A stretch of 64,000 bases of DNA from Echria macrotheca. Lineage: Eukaryota > Ascomycota > Sordariomycetes > Sordariales > Schizotheciaceae. This document shows positions 11,915 through 22,699 of the stretch, one piece after another; position 1 is the first letter of the stretch; each line of letters opens with the position of its first letter. Position numbers and translations under genes: made by a program. The stretch covers positions 868,001 through 932,000 of the forward strand of contig MU839832.1 of assembly GCA_030411725.1 (NCBI GenBank), given 5' to 3'. The notes under the pieces were generated by a model. That model was not told the origin of the DNA. It saw only the letters and a list, made by a program, of their open reading frames with translations, and did no database searches.

Positions 11915-13036
11915 TCAAAGCTTCTTGGCACGGTCCTTGGCGACCCTAAGCTTCCGGTCCACTATGTCGACATCGTCGTTGAGCCTGTCGAGCATAAGTT
12001 TGTGCCTTTCGACCTCGTCGTGGATGGCCAGCCCCATTTCCTTCTGCCGCTGCACGATCCTGCCGAGCGCCTCGACGTCCTGGTCCTGCTCGCGCATGAT
12101 ATCTTTCTGAAGCAGGAGCACACCTTCATTGTCGAGCTCCCTCGTCCTTTCGGTCTCTGGGAGGGGCGCGCCGAGGACCCGTCCGCCCGGCCGCGGCCCG
12201 TGCAGGCTCGGCCCCGGACTCCCCCCCATGAGCTGGTTGCGCTCGCTGGCACTGGCGACGCCCTGCCTCCCACCGCCGGCCACGGCCCCGCTGGCTGCCA
12301 GGCTCGAGCTCAGTTTATCCAGGCCATCCCGCTCGACACGTGCTACCGCCAGCAGGTCCCTCCTCCTGCGCAGCTCGCCCTCGCCCAGCTTCCCCGTCTC
12401 CTGTAGCACCCGCAGCCCGTCGTTCAGACTCGTCAGCAAGCTGCCGGCTTTTATGAGAGCCCGCTTCGCCTGGCTTCCAGCCTCGACGCGGGCGCCGTTC
12501 TCCGTCGCGCTGTCCCGCTTCCCGAGCGCCACCCTCGCCTCGTGCAGCGCCGCCTTCATCTCGCGGAGCAGATCCGTCCATGTGCCCGGGTCGCTCGCCG
12601 CCGCCGCCGTCGCGTCACGGAGACCAATGGCGGGCACGCGGCCGTCGATCGACACGCCCGAGACGGATTCCCTGCCGCCCGACGACGGTAGGTTGAGGAA
12701 GGCTCGCCAGGCGGGCGTGTCGCGCCAGCGGCGGTCGGGAGGCTCGGCGATGGCGCGGAGGTAGCGCTCGAGGCCGACGCGGCGGTTCTCGGTGAGCTCG
12801 GGGGACGAGATGGTCGATTTGAACCACGACTTGGCGGGCAGCGGCTCGGGTGGCGGCGCGCCGACGAGCGAGGTTAGGGAGTGGTGGAGGGCGACAAAGT
12901 CATTGTACCGCTTCTGCACGACGAAGGAACGCAGCGGGAGGCGCAGCGTGATGTTGTAGAGCGTGTACGGCTTGGACCCGTCGGGCGGGTTGGAGAGGGA
13001 TGTGGTCGGGATCGAGATCTCGACGGGCGGTGCCAT
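11915..13036 (-). CDS. vam7: Vam7-like vacuolar SNARE: PX domain plus Qc-SNARE motif
   Basis: Soluble Qc-SNARE that acts in homotypic vacuole fusion, recruited to the vacuole by its PX domain binding phosphatidylinositol 3-phosphate. Single exon, 373 residues, from ATG 13036; the frame stays open upstream, but 13036 is the first ATG. The PX domain occupies about residues 1-125, with the lipid-contact motif VQKRYNDF and a PPEPLPAKSW loop. A middle Ala/Arg-rich linker follows, then the C-terminal SNARE helix (about 305-370), ending DIVDRKLRVAKDRAKKL at the TGA. Yeast Vam7 has no membrane anchor, and the annotated product has none either. Directly after the TGA the same frame stays open for 103 codons with a hydrophobic end (see the separate entry). 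Family assignment is secure. Confidence 0.92.
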   Translation of the reverse strand: MAPPVEISIPTTSLSNPPDGSKPYTLYNITLRLPLRSFVVQKRYNDFVALHHSLTSLVGAPPPEPLPAKSWFKSTISSPELTENRRVGLERYLRAIAEPPDRRWRDTPAWRAFLNLPSSGGRESVSGVSIDGRVPAIGLRDATAAAASDPGTWTDLLREMKAALHEARVALGKRDSATENGARVEAGSQAKRALIKAGSLLTSLNDGLRVLQETGKLGEGELRRRRDLLAVARVERDGLDKLSSSLAASGAVAGGGRQGVASASERNQLMGGSPGPSLHGPRPGGRVLGAPLPETERTRELDNEGVLLLQKDIMREQDQDVEALGRIVQRQKEMGLAIHDEVERHKLMLDRLNDDVDIVDRKLRVAKDRAKKL

Positions 13037-14045
13037 GCTTTCGGGGCCAGCGGTATTCAGATCAAAAGGCAAACGAAGCTCAAGATGTTGTCGAAGCTGT
13101 CGAGCTGAGCCCGCTGCTTGCTGGCCTATGCCGGAACCCAGCGGCTTATAGCTGCGAATTACGTAGAGAGGTGCACAAGGGCTGTCGGGTCGCGTGACGC
13201 AAGAAGCCCCCAGATCGTGAATGATCGACGAGCCGGGCCTGATGACTCGCGGGTTCCCTCAGCGGTGAAAAGAGGCTGACCGTCGGTGAAATATGATCAA
13301 TTTGGAGCCGGGCGAGATGGCGCTTCGATGAATTGTCGTCAGGTAAGTTGGACCTGAAACAGAAATGAATAATACGAGAGCTGGCGCAAGCTTCGAAGGT
13401 GAAATGTCCGGTGTGTCTGTCATTGGCGCCAGACGAGGCTCCCAGCGCCAACTTCTGGCAGTGGGGTCGCGCGTTGTTGAAGCGCTAAACCCGAACCGGA
13501 CTGCTCATAAGGGTGCCAGAAGCTCAACCCAAACCAAAAAGTCACAACCTCCATGGCACACGACTGGTCTGGAAATAGAGCTGCCTGATGCAAAATATCG
13601 GGACGTTCTCCATATTCACCAAGATGTGGAGTGGAGAAGTATGCGCCAGGTAGGCACCCGAATAACACCGGTTGGCCGGCAAAACACCGCGGGGTAGCCC
13701 TACGTCACGTTGCTTCTATCACCAGTTCCAGCGAAGCTGTACAGACTCCAGTCTTGTAGTCTATCAAAGTCTGCAAAGTTGGAGGACAGTCATGCGCGAA
13801 GACGATGCTGAAACACCAACGAGTGTCGATTGGCGGCACGTCGACCAACGTGCAAGGGTATAGACATCGATCCATACCAAAATCCCTCCCTTTTCATCAA
13901 ACCATTACCAGTTACGCCCCGTCATGCTTCGTATCTCCTGCCCTTTGCTCGTGAAAATGTGGCCAACTCCTATCATGTCATTTAGCCACCAACACCTCTC
14001 CCGGGCTAATACCCTCTCTCATGCGGATTTCTAGCAGTGGCATCT
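13037..14045. other. Intergenic region between vam7 and bim1
   Basis: About 1 kb holding the VAM7 promoter side and the bim1 3' flank. Only short frames without motifs are present. No RNA gene or repeat was seen. Confidence 0.6.
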
Positions 14046-14965
14046 TCAAAACGTCTCTTGATCATCCACCTGCTCGCCTTCGGGAATCTCGAACCCCTCC
14101 TCGGTCGAGTACAGTATGGTCTGGATCTGCTTGATCAAGCCATCCTCCTGCTTCTCGAGTTCCGGGTCCTCCTCAACCGCTTGCTGGACGAGAAGCTCGA
14201 TATCACGCAGCTTGCTAAAGTAGAAATCGCGCTCGCGCTCCAACCCGACCACCGTCTCCTTCAGAGTGTTGTTTTCCTGTTGCAGGGCCGCGTTAACGGC
14301 ACCGCCAGCGGGCTTGGCACCAACACGGGGGCCAGTGGTCGGCGTGGTGCCGCCAGGACGTCTTGCTGCTCCGCCCGCAGGCGCGCGGGGACCCGGCGCG
14401 CTGCTGGGCAATGGCGCACCCTTCCGTCTGCTGACGGCATCGTAGTCACCGCCGGGGTAGTACTGGTCCCAGAACTTCTTGGTCCACTGCAGGAAGTCCA
14501 GGTTGTCCTGCATCTTGCATTTGACCAGCTGCTCGACGGGGATCATCTTGTCGATGTGGTGCTTTGTAAACGTGTCTGGCGGACGAGGGGTTAGCGCTTG
14601 GCGGGCGATAGGGGTGGCGACCCGAGGTGTACGTACTCTGCAAGATTTTGAAGTTTTGGATGTATGCATATTCCGTGTTCACGTTGAACTTGACGCGAGA
14701 CATGGGGACGTCGAGGAAGATGCTGTCGTATACCTGACAAAGGGCGGCGCTGGTACGTATTAGCCTCGGGGTTGCTGGGCGCGGGGGAGGGGCTTCTCGA
14801 CTTACCCTGTCCCGCATTGCTCAACCTTTGTGATGTTGAGTTGGAGGAGGCTGTTGAGCCATTGGACGAGTTCTTGTCTGTACAGGCCACTGGGTCAGTC
14901 GGAGGCGCGGCCACATTTTCCATGCGCCGTCGCGCACGAGGGAAAACACACCGTGATTCACCCAT
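14046..14965 (-). CDS. bim1: EB1/Bim1 microtubule plus-end-tracking protein
   Basis: End-binding protein that tracks growing microtubule plus ends and recruits spindle and polarity factors. Four exons: 14965-14952 (only 14 nt, MGES plus part of Arg), 14877-14806, 14749-14637 and 14575-14046, with introns of 74, 56 and 61 nt; 242 residues in all. The spliced N-terminus reads MGESRQELVQWLNSLLQL and continues through VPMSRVKFNV and LDFLQWTKKFWDQYYPGG, the calponin-homology domain (about 1-125). A Pro/Ala/Arg-rich linker leads to the EB1 coiled coil (about 178-235, with RERDFYFSKLRDIELLVQ). The tail ends in QETF, a variant of the EEY/F end that binds CAP-Gly partners. Splice junctions are forced by the conserved protein sequence. 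Confidence 0.93.
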
Positions 14966-16982
14966 TTTCTCAGCTGTCCGCTCGATGAATGTGTTGAAGA
15001 AAAGGTTGGGCACAGATCGGGAGGAGGACTGCGCTGGGACGAATGAGTCGTATGGCCGAGCGGGAGGGAGGTCTTTGCACAAGACTCGAGACGGAAAGGA
15101 AGGGCGACTTTGTTGATCGGGAAGTGGCAGTTTGATGGTTCGTTTGCTTCGCGGCCAAGCAATGGAAATCAAAACCCAAAAATCGTCGTCGGCCAATCAA
15201 CCGTGGTGGGGGTTTGGGGTGATGCAATAAGCACTTGGCCCGTGCTGCGATTTACTTGTGCACGTGACTTCGCTCCTCCCGACGCGCACGGCAAGCAAGG
15301 CAGGCGCGTAACCACGGCGTCGGATCTTCAGGCTGCAGCATTCACTCCAATGACGGCTTTCTCTTCGATTGATGCCTTACGTCGGTCTATCGGCAGTCGT
15401 TCTCCCGCTTGAGCCTTTTCCGGACCTCTCGGACTCGAGCGCCGATACGGTTGTGTGTACCAGACTTTCAGTCACGACAGTCGGACAGAGCTTGGGCAGG
15501 CTTCGATTTCGTGTTGGCTGCGAGCGCGCTGCTGCTGGGTACGCCTCTGCGCCTGCGGTCAGAAGCTGCTGTACAGCCGTTGATGTGCACCACCGTTGCG
15601 GGCCCCTGCACTCCGATTACTTTTCCTCATCTTGTGCGTCTTGTTGGACCTGGCAGGAGCAAACGAGGAGCACCTTGTATTCAACCATCTCCTCCGTTCT
15701 TCGACTCGAGGCATCCTTCATTCTGCACATTGGGTGATTGTTCTGGAAACCACCATCTCCCCAATAGTCATATCCAGGGGCCAGAGAAAGTGCGATGTGG
15801 CAGGCGGAGGGAGCGTGTTTGATCATCGAACGAGACAACTTCGAAGTCAAGGAATGGGACGACCGCTTCAGCTTTGGGACGGCCAGACATGGAGACGTTT
15901 TGAGATTACAACTAGTGATCGGCGAGCTGTCCTCTTCCCGCTTTCAAGCTGCTCACGATAGGTTTGCGTATGACTGGTTTGCGGTCCAGAAGTTGCTGAC
16001 AGGCAGGTGGGATGTCTGGGCTGCCCTCGTCGATATCATCGGAGAACCGCCAGATGACCAAGGAGACCCCGCTCCCGTCTTTCTTCCTTCCTATTTCTGG
16101 GATGGCCACAAGACAATGAGCTACCATCACTCTGTTGTCGAAGGAAGTTATTGTAGGTAGGCCTGTCGCCGGACGTTTGGCCATCAGAACCTCTTTTGGC
16201 ATCGAGAAGCCAAGTCTGAACAACAAGCTCTGAAACTTCGGATATGGATTTTTTATTCGGACCACGGCTGGAAAGAACTCGAGTCGCTGCCGGTCCGCAG
16301 TGTTTGAGCCTGGACAATGACGTGACAGCACGGCAAGGCGAACAGACAATGTTTGGAAGAAGACGGGCAGAGAGAATTAGCCCCTTGGTATAAACCAAAG
16401 CTGTGTTCAATCAGTATTGCTGCGAGGGATCTGGATTCCGACAATCCCGGACACTCGACGTTTCTGCGTTACGTCACCCCACGCCAAACAATCAAGGGGG
16501 ACCCAGTCCTACAACAAAGCCGACAAAGGGCCAAGGTACTCGGCGCAACGTCTGGAATGCAGACAACCGATGCCTACGGAGGCCGACTCGATTCCCGCTT
16601 GTTACAACAGCGTCCGGAATCGGTGATCACGACAGCGCTGATGGGGTTCTGGCAAATTTTCGGCCCGGTGATACGCAAGCTGGTGTCTCCACGCAACAGT
16701 TAGTTCGCGCTTTTCGCAACAAGATCCGATTGCGGCTCCATTCGATGAGTCCCTGTTGCAATCATATCTGGTGCGCTGACGTGCTTCTCGATGCAGTGGA
16801 AGCTTGGCTAGCTTCTAGACCAAGATTTATATGTTTTGACGGACAGCTTAACCACGCGTTCGGATCCGTCCGAACATCAATGTCGGGAACATCACTTCGT
16901 CCGCCGCCCCTTTGCAGGCTGTGCTAAATTCGTCTGTTTGCCCAAGTCCACCAAAGTTCCCGGGTGCATTGTAGACGCCAAG
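14966..16982. other. 2-kb intergenic region between bim1 and the GT8 gene
   Basis: The two flanking genes are divergent, so both promoters lie here. Frames at 15795-16160 (+) and 15912-16349 (-) exceed 100 codons but overlap on opposite strands and show no family motif, so they are not called. No RNA gene was recognised. Confidence 0.55.
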
Positions 16983-18014
16983 ATGGAGAACGGATTCGAC
17001 CACACCAAGATATGGTCGACTTTGCTCACCAACAGAAGTTACTTTGGGGGAGCCCTGGTGCTCAATCACACCCTCCGGAAGACCGGGTCGAGATACCAAC
17101 TCAAGATCATGGTTACGCGTGAGGTTGAGGCCGACACCGAGTTCATGGAGGCATTCGCCGCTGCTGGTATTCCTACCATTGTAGTAGACAAGATCGAACC
17201 GGCGCCCAGAGATGGAAAGGTCAACAAGGGCACCTGGGAAAAGCTTGCCCCTTGGGGAATGACGGAGTATGAGGTCTGTTGGCTGAAGTTTTATCCTCTT
17301 GCAGTTTCCATGCTAACGCACCCAGCGAATCGTGCTTCTGGACAGTGACCAAGTGGTTCTTCAGAATATCGATGATATGATGACCATGGAGCTGCCTCGG
17401 GGCTGGATTGCCGCCGCTCATGCTTGCACCTGCAACCCTCGCAAGCTTTCTCACTATCCGAAAGACTGGTATAAGCCCCATACCCGCACGTTGTCGCGGA
17501 CGCTCACGAAACCAGGACCCCAGAAAACTGCGGTTTTACTGCTGCTGACACGCAGACGGGAGAACCCAAGCCTATCACCGAAGCCAGCCCTAGGAACCAC
17601 CACTTGCTCAACAGCGGTACCGTCATTCTGGAGCCTTCCAAGGAGCAATATACCGCCCTGATCGACGCCATGAACACACACCCGGACGTGCCAAACATGC
17701 TCTTCTTCGACCAGGACTTGCTGGCGATTGTGTATCGCAACAAGTGGAAGCCGCTTCCGTACACCTACAACGCGCTGAAACCCATGCGCGCGTGCCACAG
17801 TGACTTGTGGAAGGACGAGGATGTCAAGGTTCTCCACTACATCCTGAACAAGCCGTGGAAGAGCAGGGCGTATGGCGACGATGTCATTGAGTCGACGCAT
17901 AAGCTGTGGTGGGACTATTATGCCGAGGTGGAAAAGGAGTGGGTGGGGAGTCCTGATGAGAACAAGCAGAGGCTGTGGAAGAACGTTGTCGTCCCGGTTG
18001 TTTCTCAGGAGTAG
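16983..18014 (+). CDS. GT8 glycogenin/galactinol-synthase-like glycosyltransferase
   Basis: Retaining nucleotide-sugar transferase of family GT8. Three exons: 16983-17273, 17326-17468 and 17516-18014, with introns of 52 nt (branch TGCTAACGC) and 47 nt; 310 residues. The metal-binding DxD is DSD in RIVLLDSDQ (about residues 97-105). Other GT8 landmarks are YFGGALVLNHTLRKTGS near the N-terminus, HLLNSGTVILEPS in the middle, and the late histidine block KVLHYILNKPWKS. There is no signal peptide, so a cytosolic or Golgi-face position is open. The length is typical for the short fungal members. The acceptor sugar cannot be told from sequence. The frame is open upstream, but ATG 16983 begins right where homology to the family begins. 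Confidence 0.88.
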
Positions 18015-18488
18015 GACTGAAGGAGCTTGACGCCAGTGGAAGTTGGTAGCTGTAGGATAAATTGCGAATAGACCATGGAATTGATCCACACATAGATCGA
18101 ATGAAACCATGCAAAAAGGGGCAAGTATAGAGGAAACATAGGATGCCTGACGTTGGCATACCCCTGTTGAAGCGTTTACTTAGCCCCTGTGGCACTTTAC
18201 CCGGCTATACCTTTCCGGCGAAGACTTGATTTGGTCCAGGGATGCGAAGAAGGGTCCGATGTCCGTATACCCGTCTTTCTACTCTACCGTGCACACAATT
18301 ACAGGATGGATGTCTCGCTGGACAAAGGGACATATAGAGGAGGCATGCTCTGTAGATATGGCGGTAAGATTGCGTCTTTTCAACAGTACCCTGGCACGAA
18401 GCCTGGAGTGTTTTCCGGTGTGTGCATCCATAGACACCCAAGGACGTGCTTCATATACTCCTTCCTGTTAAAGATCACTAACAATAAA
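18015..18488. other. Gap between the GT8 gene and tRNA-Val
   Basis: About 470 bases of 3' flank and tRNA upstream DNA. No motif-bearing frame was seen. Confidence 0.6.
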
Positions 18489-18562
18489 GGTCGGATGGTG
18501 TAGTTGGTTATCACGTCAGTCTAACACACTGAAGGTCCCCAGTTCAAACCTGGGTTCGATCA
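18489..18562 (+). tRNA. tRNA-Val (AAC)
   Basis: Full cloverleaf without intron. The acceptor stem GGTCGGA pairs with TTCGATC; the anticodon stem TCAGT/ACTGA closes the loop CTAACAC with anticodon AAC; the T arm contains GTTCAAACC. The discriminator base is A. A T-rich stretch (tatttttg) follows as the likely Pol III terminator. An identical copy lies on the minus strand at 43427-43500. Confidence 0.95.
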
Positions 18563-19628
18563 TATTTTTGCCCTTCTCTACAAATATCCACAGACATCTT
18601 CACTGAGTTTGGGGTGCTGATTGCTTTTTTGCCTGTTGGCCCCTGATGATGATGAAGATGGTGCATGTGAAGTGAGTCAAGGCGGACCAGAGATATCACG
18701 TCCGGGGCACGACGAGAGCCTGGCAGTGCGGCCGAGTATTTTCACGTTGCTATCCCGAGATACACGGTTTATCGGTAGCGTTCAGGTTAGAAATCAGGGA
18801 ATGAATAACTGAAAACAGCGTGTATTCAAATCTGGAGCCACTGAGCTGTTCTGTACCATACTGTATCTGGTGTTTTGTGGTATGACTGGACAGATCCGAG
18901 TTTCCAGACGGACTGGGGAATTGATTGCTGGGTTATTAGTGATCCAACAGGTAGTGATCCAACAGGTAATATTGAATAAACCTCATGAGATTCGGTGTTC
19001 TGATGAGCAAGTCCACATTACGGATACAGCTCGTTGACCTCAAACCTCGTCTTCATCCTAATCCCTCACTTCCTCCCAAGTGTCCAGGCTAGGTATCAGT
19101 TTCCAGAACTATTCTCTCTAAGCAAGGGTTGTCTGATCGACTTTGGGTTTTCCCACTTAGCTACCGATCGGGAATAGAAGACGTACGGGTCCCCTTGGGG
19201 ATGGATGTGTTCATGGCAACTTTCCTGCGAAGCAACCTCACAGCAGGGATCCCGTCTGGAACACAGGGGGATTGTGGATTGTTCGGCCGCACGTCAGGCA
19301 TCGGGTTGTGGACAGAATGCTGTGGCACTGCTAATCCGGAACATGGCAGCTATGGATACCTACGGAAGCCATCGAGCTCTGATCAGATCGGTTGATAGCA
19401 TCCCCAGGGAAATATACACCATATAGAGCGTATGTATATGGCGCATCAAGTTTCTGGAACAGCATCATACTCTTCTTATTACTTATTCTACTAGTTGTTG
19501 CGGAAATCTTTGCTGCAGAAATATCGGGTGTGGACTTTGGAGATCGGTTGGTGGGGTGCAACTCTGGCGGATTTTGCTGCGGGAATTATAGACTACAGCT
19601 AGCGAAAGACCAACAATGAATTCGCTAA
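18563..19628. other. Intergenic DNA between two tRNA genes
   Basis: About 1.07 kb with only short frames. It contains one exact 15-bp tandem duplication (18938-18967). No coding or mobile sequence was recognised. Confidence 0.6.
18938..18967. repeat. Exact tandem duplication of a 15-bp unit
   Basis: The unit AGTGATCCAACAGGT occurs twice head to tail with no mismatch. It looks like a local replication slip in non-coding DNA. Confidence 0.85.
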
Positions 19629-19711
19629 GCCCGCTTGGCTCAGTGGTAGAGCGTGTCACTAGTAAATCTAGGGCAATGACAAGGTCATCAGTTCGATTCT
19701 GATAGTGGGCA
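19629..19711 (+). tRNA. tRNA-Thr (AGT) with 11-nt intron
   Basis: The acceptor stem GCCCGCT pairs with AGTGGGC. The anticodon stem TGTCA/TGACA encloses an enlarged loop. With anticodon AGT at the normal place, an 11-nt intron (AATCTAGGGCA) sits after position 37, where eukaryotic tRNA introns occur. The T arm has AGTTCGATTCT. The discriminator is A. Confidence 0.92.
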
Positions 19712-20674
19712 TTTATTTTTGCGTTCTCTTTTGTTGAACCTTCTTCAAGAAAGGTTTCCTTTTTTGTTCGCGCCATGTTTTTTTTTTTTTTTTTTGCTTG
19801 ACAGTCGAAGTGCAAACATACTGACCAGTCAACCCACAGTGCAACAGTAACGTTGGGCTGTGTTGAATACATTCATCTTGTTCTTCCATACCTTCAACAA
19901 CATCTCTGTTATCTTCCAGCGGTCAGTGACAGACCCCTTCTGTGACAGCTCTCGGCATCAGCACTACATCTGGACCCCTGCCTGCCAAAAGTTCATGCTT
20001 CAGGGCTGGTCCAAGCCTGGGAGATTGCGCCGATGTTCGATACGTACCTCCAGGCAACCATCTTTGGGTGAGACTTGGCGAAGGTGCGTTCTCGAGCTCT
20101 GGTGGGTTTGTTCGATTCAACCACCGAGAAGACAGGCCTTAGGAAAAAGCACGACCACCAGGAAGAACGACAGTCAACCGCGCGAGGTGTAGTGAAAATA
20201 TGTAAGTGCATTTCATGCGCCATCTGACAGACTTTTGAAGATGTTGAACCGGGTAAGCGGCAACCCTGCGCAGCCCTACGATGGCGGACGGGCCCGAGAA
20301 ACATCAAGCGAAATTGGGACGAAGCGGTTTATAAATCCCCTTACGAAGCGTGCATATCCCCGGACGTTCAGGGTCTCGCGAGAGGAGACATGACGGGACG
20401 ACCAATCAAGAAGACGCAAAGCCGGCCCTCCCATGGACGTGCAGCTTCGCCGTCAGCACGAACCATTCCCTAGGGAGATGAGCCGTGACGGGATCAGAGA
20501 GGGCCCAAAAATGCGGCGGCAGCGACCCGGCCTTGTGCTCCGGGCTTTTCTCATCGATACAAATGTTCCCGACGCCCCAGACCCGGCAGGGTGGTGTTCT
20601 TGACGGACTCTACTGCTGATAGGCCGCTGTAACCTCCAACTCACGCCGGCTATTCCACGAGCACACAACTACTA
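19712..20674. other. Gap upstream of the surface-protein gene
   Basis: Contains an 18-T tract (19778-19795) about 70 bases after tRNA-Thr and the probable promoter of the gene at 20675. No gene was recognised. Confidence 0.55.
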
Positions 20675-21956
20675 ATGGCCCGAAACATCCTGTTTCTCGC
20701 CGTGCTCAGCTCAGGCGCCGTTGCTGCGAAAGCCGGACGGGCACAGGACACGCGATGGGAACCGCCAGTCCCGACCGCAAGCGAAGACAGCAACCGATGG
20801 GCTCACCTCCGAATCTCACCCCGTCCCACCGACGGTCCAAATCTTGACCTTCGAGCCATTCCACTTCTCGGACGCGACACAGTCGGCATCGAGACCTGCG
20901 GTTTCTTTCCAGAGGATGGTATGCGCATCATCAAGAAGCTCGTATGCGCATCCGAACTAAAACTGCAATAGGATCGCCCATGTACTGTCCCGCGGGACGA
21001 ACATGCACAAACATTGGCGATTATCGGGATTGCTGCGTGGGGGCGGACTGTACCACATCCTCGTTCTCGTCCGTGTGTCTGAACTACAACGACCCCGGGT
21101 GCGGCGCTCACAGCCCAGGGACAACGTGCTGGTACGCGAGCTTCTCCACTATATATGTCTTGAATGATATACCGGTGCTGACAAACCTATCCTCAGCGAT
21201 GGCGATGCGAACCGACCCTACTGTGCGACGTATATCTGGTCCACGAGTGCCACGCCGAACAGGATATTCACGCTCTTCAACTGCGACGACCAGATCTTTT
21301 CGGGGCAGGCCATTCTCGATGCCGAGCCACGCACACGCATTGGTTCATCGTCAGGCCTTGTCGCTACTACGTCAGCCACGGCAACAAGTAGCACACCAGC
21401 CGTCACGACAACCGCGGTAGCCGCATCGGCCGGCACGAGTACGCCCGTAGGCGCCATCGTCGGAGGCGTGGTCGGAGGTCTGGCAGTGATCGGCATCGTG
21501 GTACTGGGCATCTTTTACATGTTCTTCCGGAACCGCCGTGTCGCGGCGGCGGGCAGGGGCTCTTATATCCCGGCCGCAAAGACGGAGCCGGACGGATCGA
21601 ACGGGTACGAGTCGCCGTCGTCGACGGTTATGGCATCAGCAGCAGCAGCAGCAGTTTCATTCAACAACGTAACGCCACACCACCCGCCGCCGCCAGCAGC
21701 TCCTCCTTCGATCTCGCCGCCGACGGCTTCTGTATCTCCGCTCTCTGGGAGCACGGTGCCGTATTCAAATACGCAGCCACCGGATGCTGCTGCTGATGAG
21801 CTTTCCAAAATGAAGGCATCTCCGCCGGTCGAGGCCGTGACGAGCCCGCTGTCCAAGGAGATGCCGACCAGTCCGGCCTCGAAGGAGATGGGGATTAGTC
21901 CGCTGGCGGTTGAGTTGCCCACGGCGCAGAGTAGGAGGAGCGAGCTGCCGGGGTAG
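20675..21956 (+). CDS. Secreted-ectodomain, single-TM Ser/Thr/Pro-rich surface protein (sensor-like)
   Basis: Three exons: 20675-20918, 20972-21131 and 21197-21956, with introns of 53 and 65 nt; 387 residues. Order of parts: signal peptide (ARNILFLAVLSSGAVAAKA, about 1-20); ectodomain with a Cys-rich block (PMYCPAGRTCTN, DCCVGADCTT, CGAHSPGTTCC, about 80-150); a Ser/Thr-rich stalk (TTSATATSSTP); one membrane helix (GAIVGGVVGGLAVIGIVVLG); then a Pro/Ser-rich cytosolic tail with an AAAAA run coded by a GCA repeat. The architecture resembles fungal wall-stress or Mid2/WSC-like surface proteins, but the Cys pattern is not a clear WSC domain, so only a general role as a surface receptor or wall-anchored protein is inferred. 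Exon joins restore a continuous Cys-rich domain. Confidence 0.8.
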
Positions 21957-22699
21957 TATGGGGAGAAAAGGTTAGTGGGAGCATATTATACGGAAGTAGT
22001 TTGGTAGGATACCCAATGTAGAAACTTGATTAAAGATTCAATTTTCTGTAACGATTTAACTATCGCTGTGATTTGTTGGGCTAGTGGGAAGATATACAGA
22101 ATGGCGTACATGGCAAATGTGTTGGTATGATCTCCCAGTTCTCCAGAAGAGATGTGACGAAGGATACTTGCTTGCCAGTTAGTTTTTTGAAAATCTATGC
22201 TCAAGCTAGAACGGTACCTTGGGCTGCTGAACGTGTGCTAGGTGGCTTCTCTGCTGTTGAAGTAGATGATATCATATGCGTAGCGACCGGGAATCACACA
22301 CGGAGCAAGATACAGGATGGTTCTTGGGAAACAGTGGATGGTATACTCGGTACGGCGTAGACTCTAGCCCGGTTTTGAGAAATGGAGCGGATACAGCCGG
22401 GAATTCAAGCCTGGTAATCAAACATACATCTAAAACGCATGCGACAACGGCAGTTCTGGGGGCCGAATAGTCCAAAGTGATTTTCATGTCCCAAGTAAAC
22501 TCATGCCGTGCTCAGCCCTGACGTAACTGCATCCAATACACGGACATCCATGGTCTGTATCTCTTTTCCGTGCCGCCTGGTACCTCTAATACTCATCGAT
22601 ACTCCCAGAACCACACTTTCCTCTCTTCATGTAGCACTTTTCTCTGGCACCCTTACCGCCAGTTGATGACTCTCTTCCTCACACCCAGACTCCGACCGC
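21957..22699. other. Gap between two convergent genes
   Basis: About 740 bases of 3' flanking sequence of the surface-protein gene and SMD2. Moderately AT-rich; no gene or RNA was recognised. Confidence 0.6.

Noticed and set aside
15795..16349. Overlapping 121- and 145-codon frames on opposite strands
   Set aside because: They exclude each other and neither shows a family motif or splice continuation.
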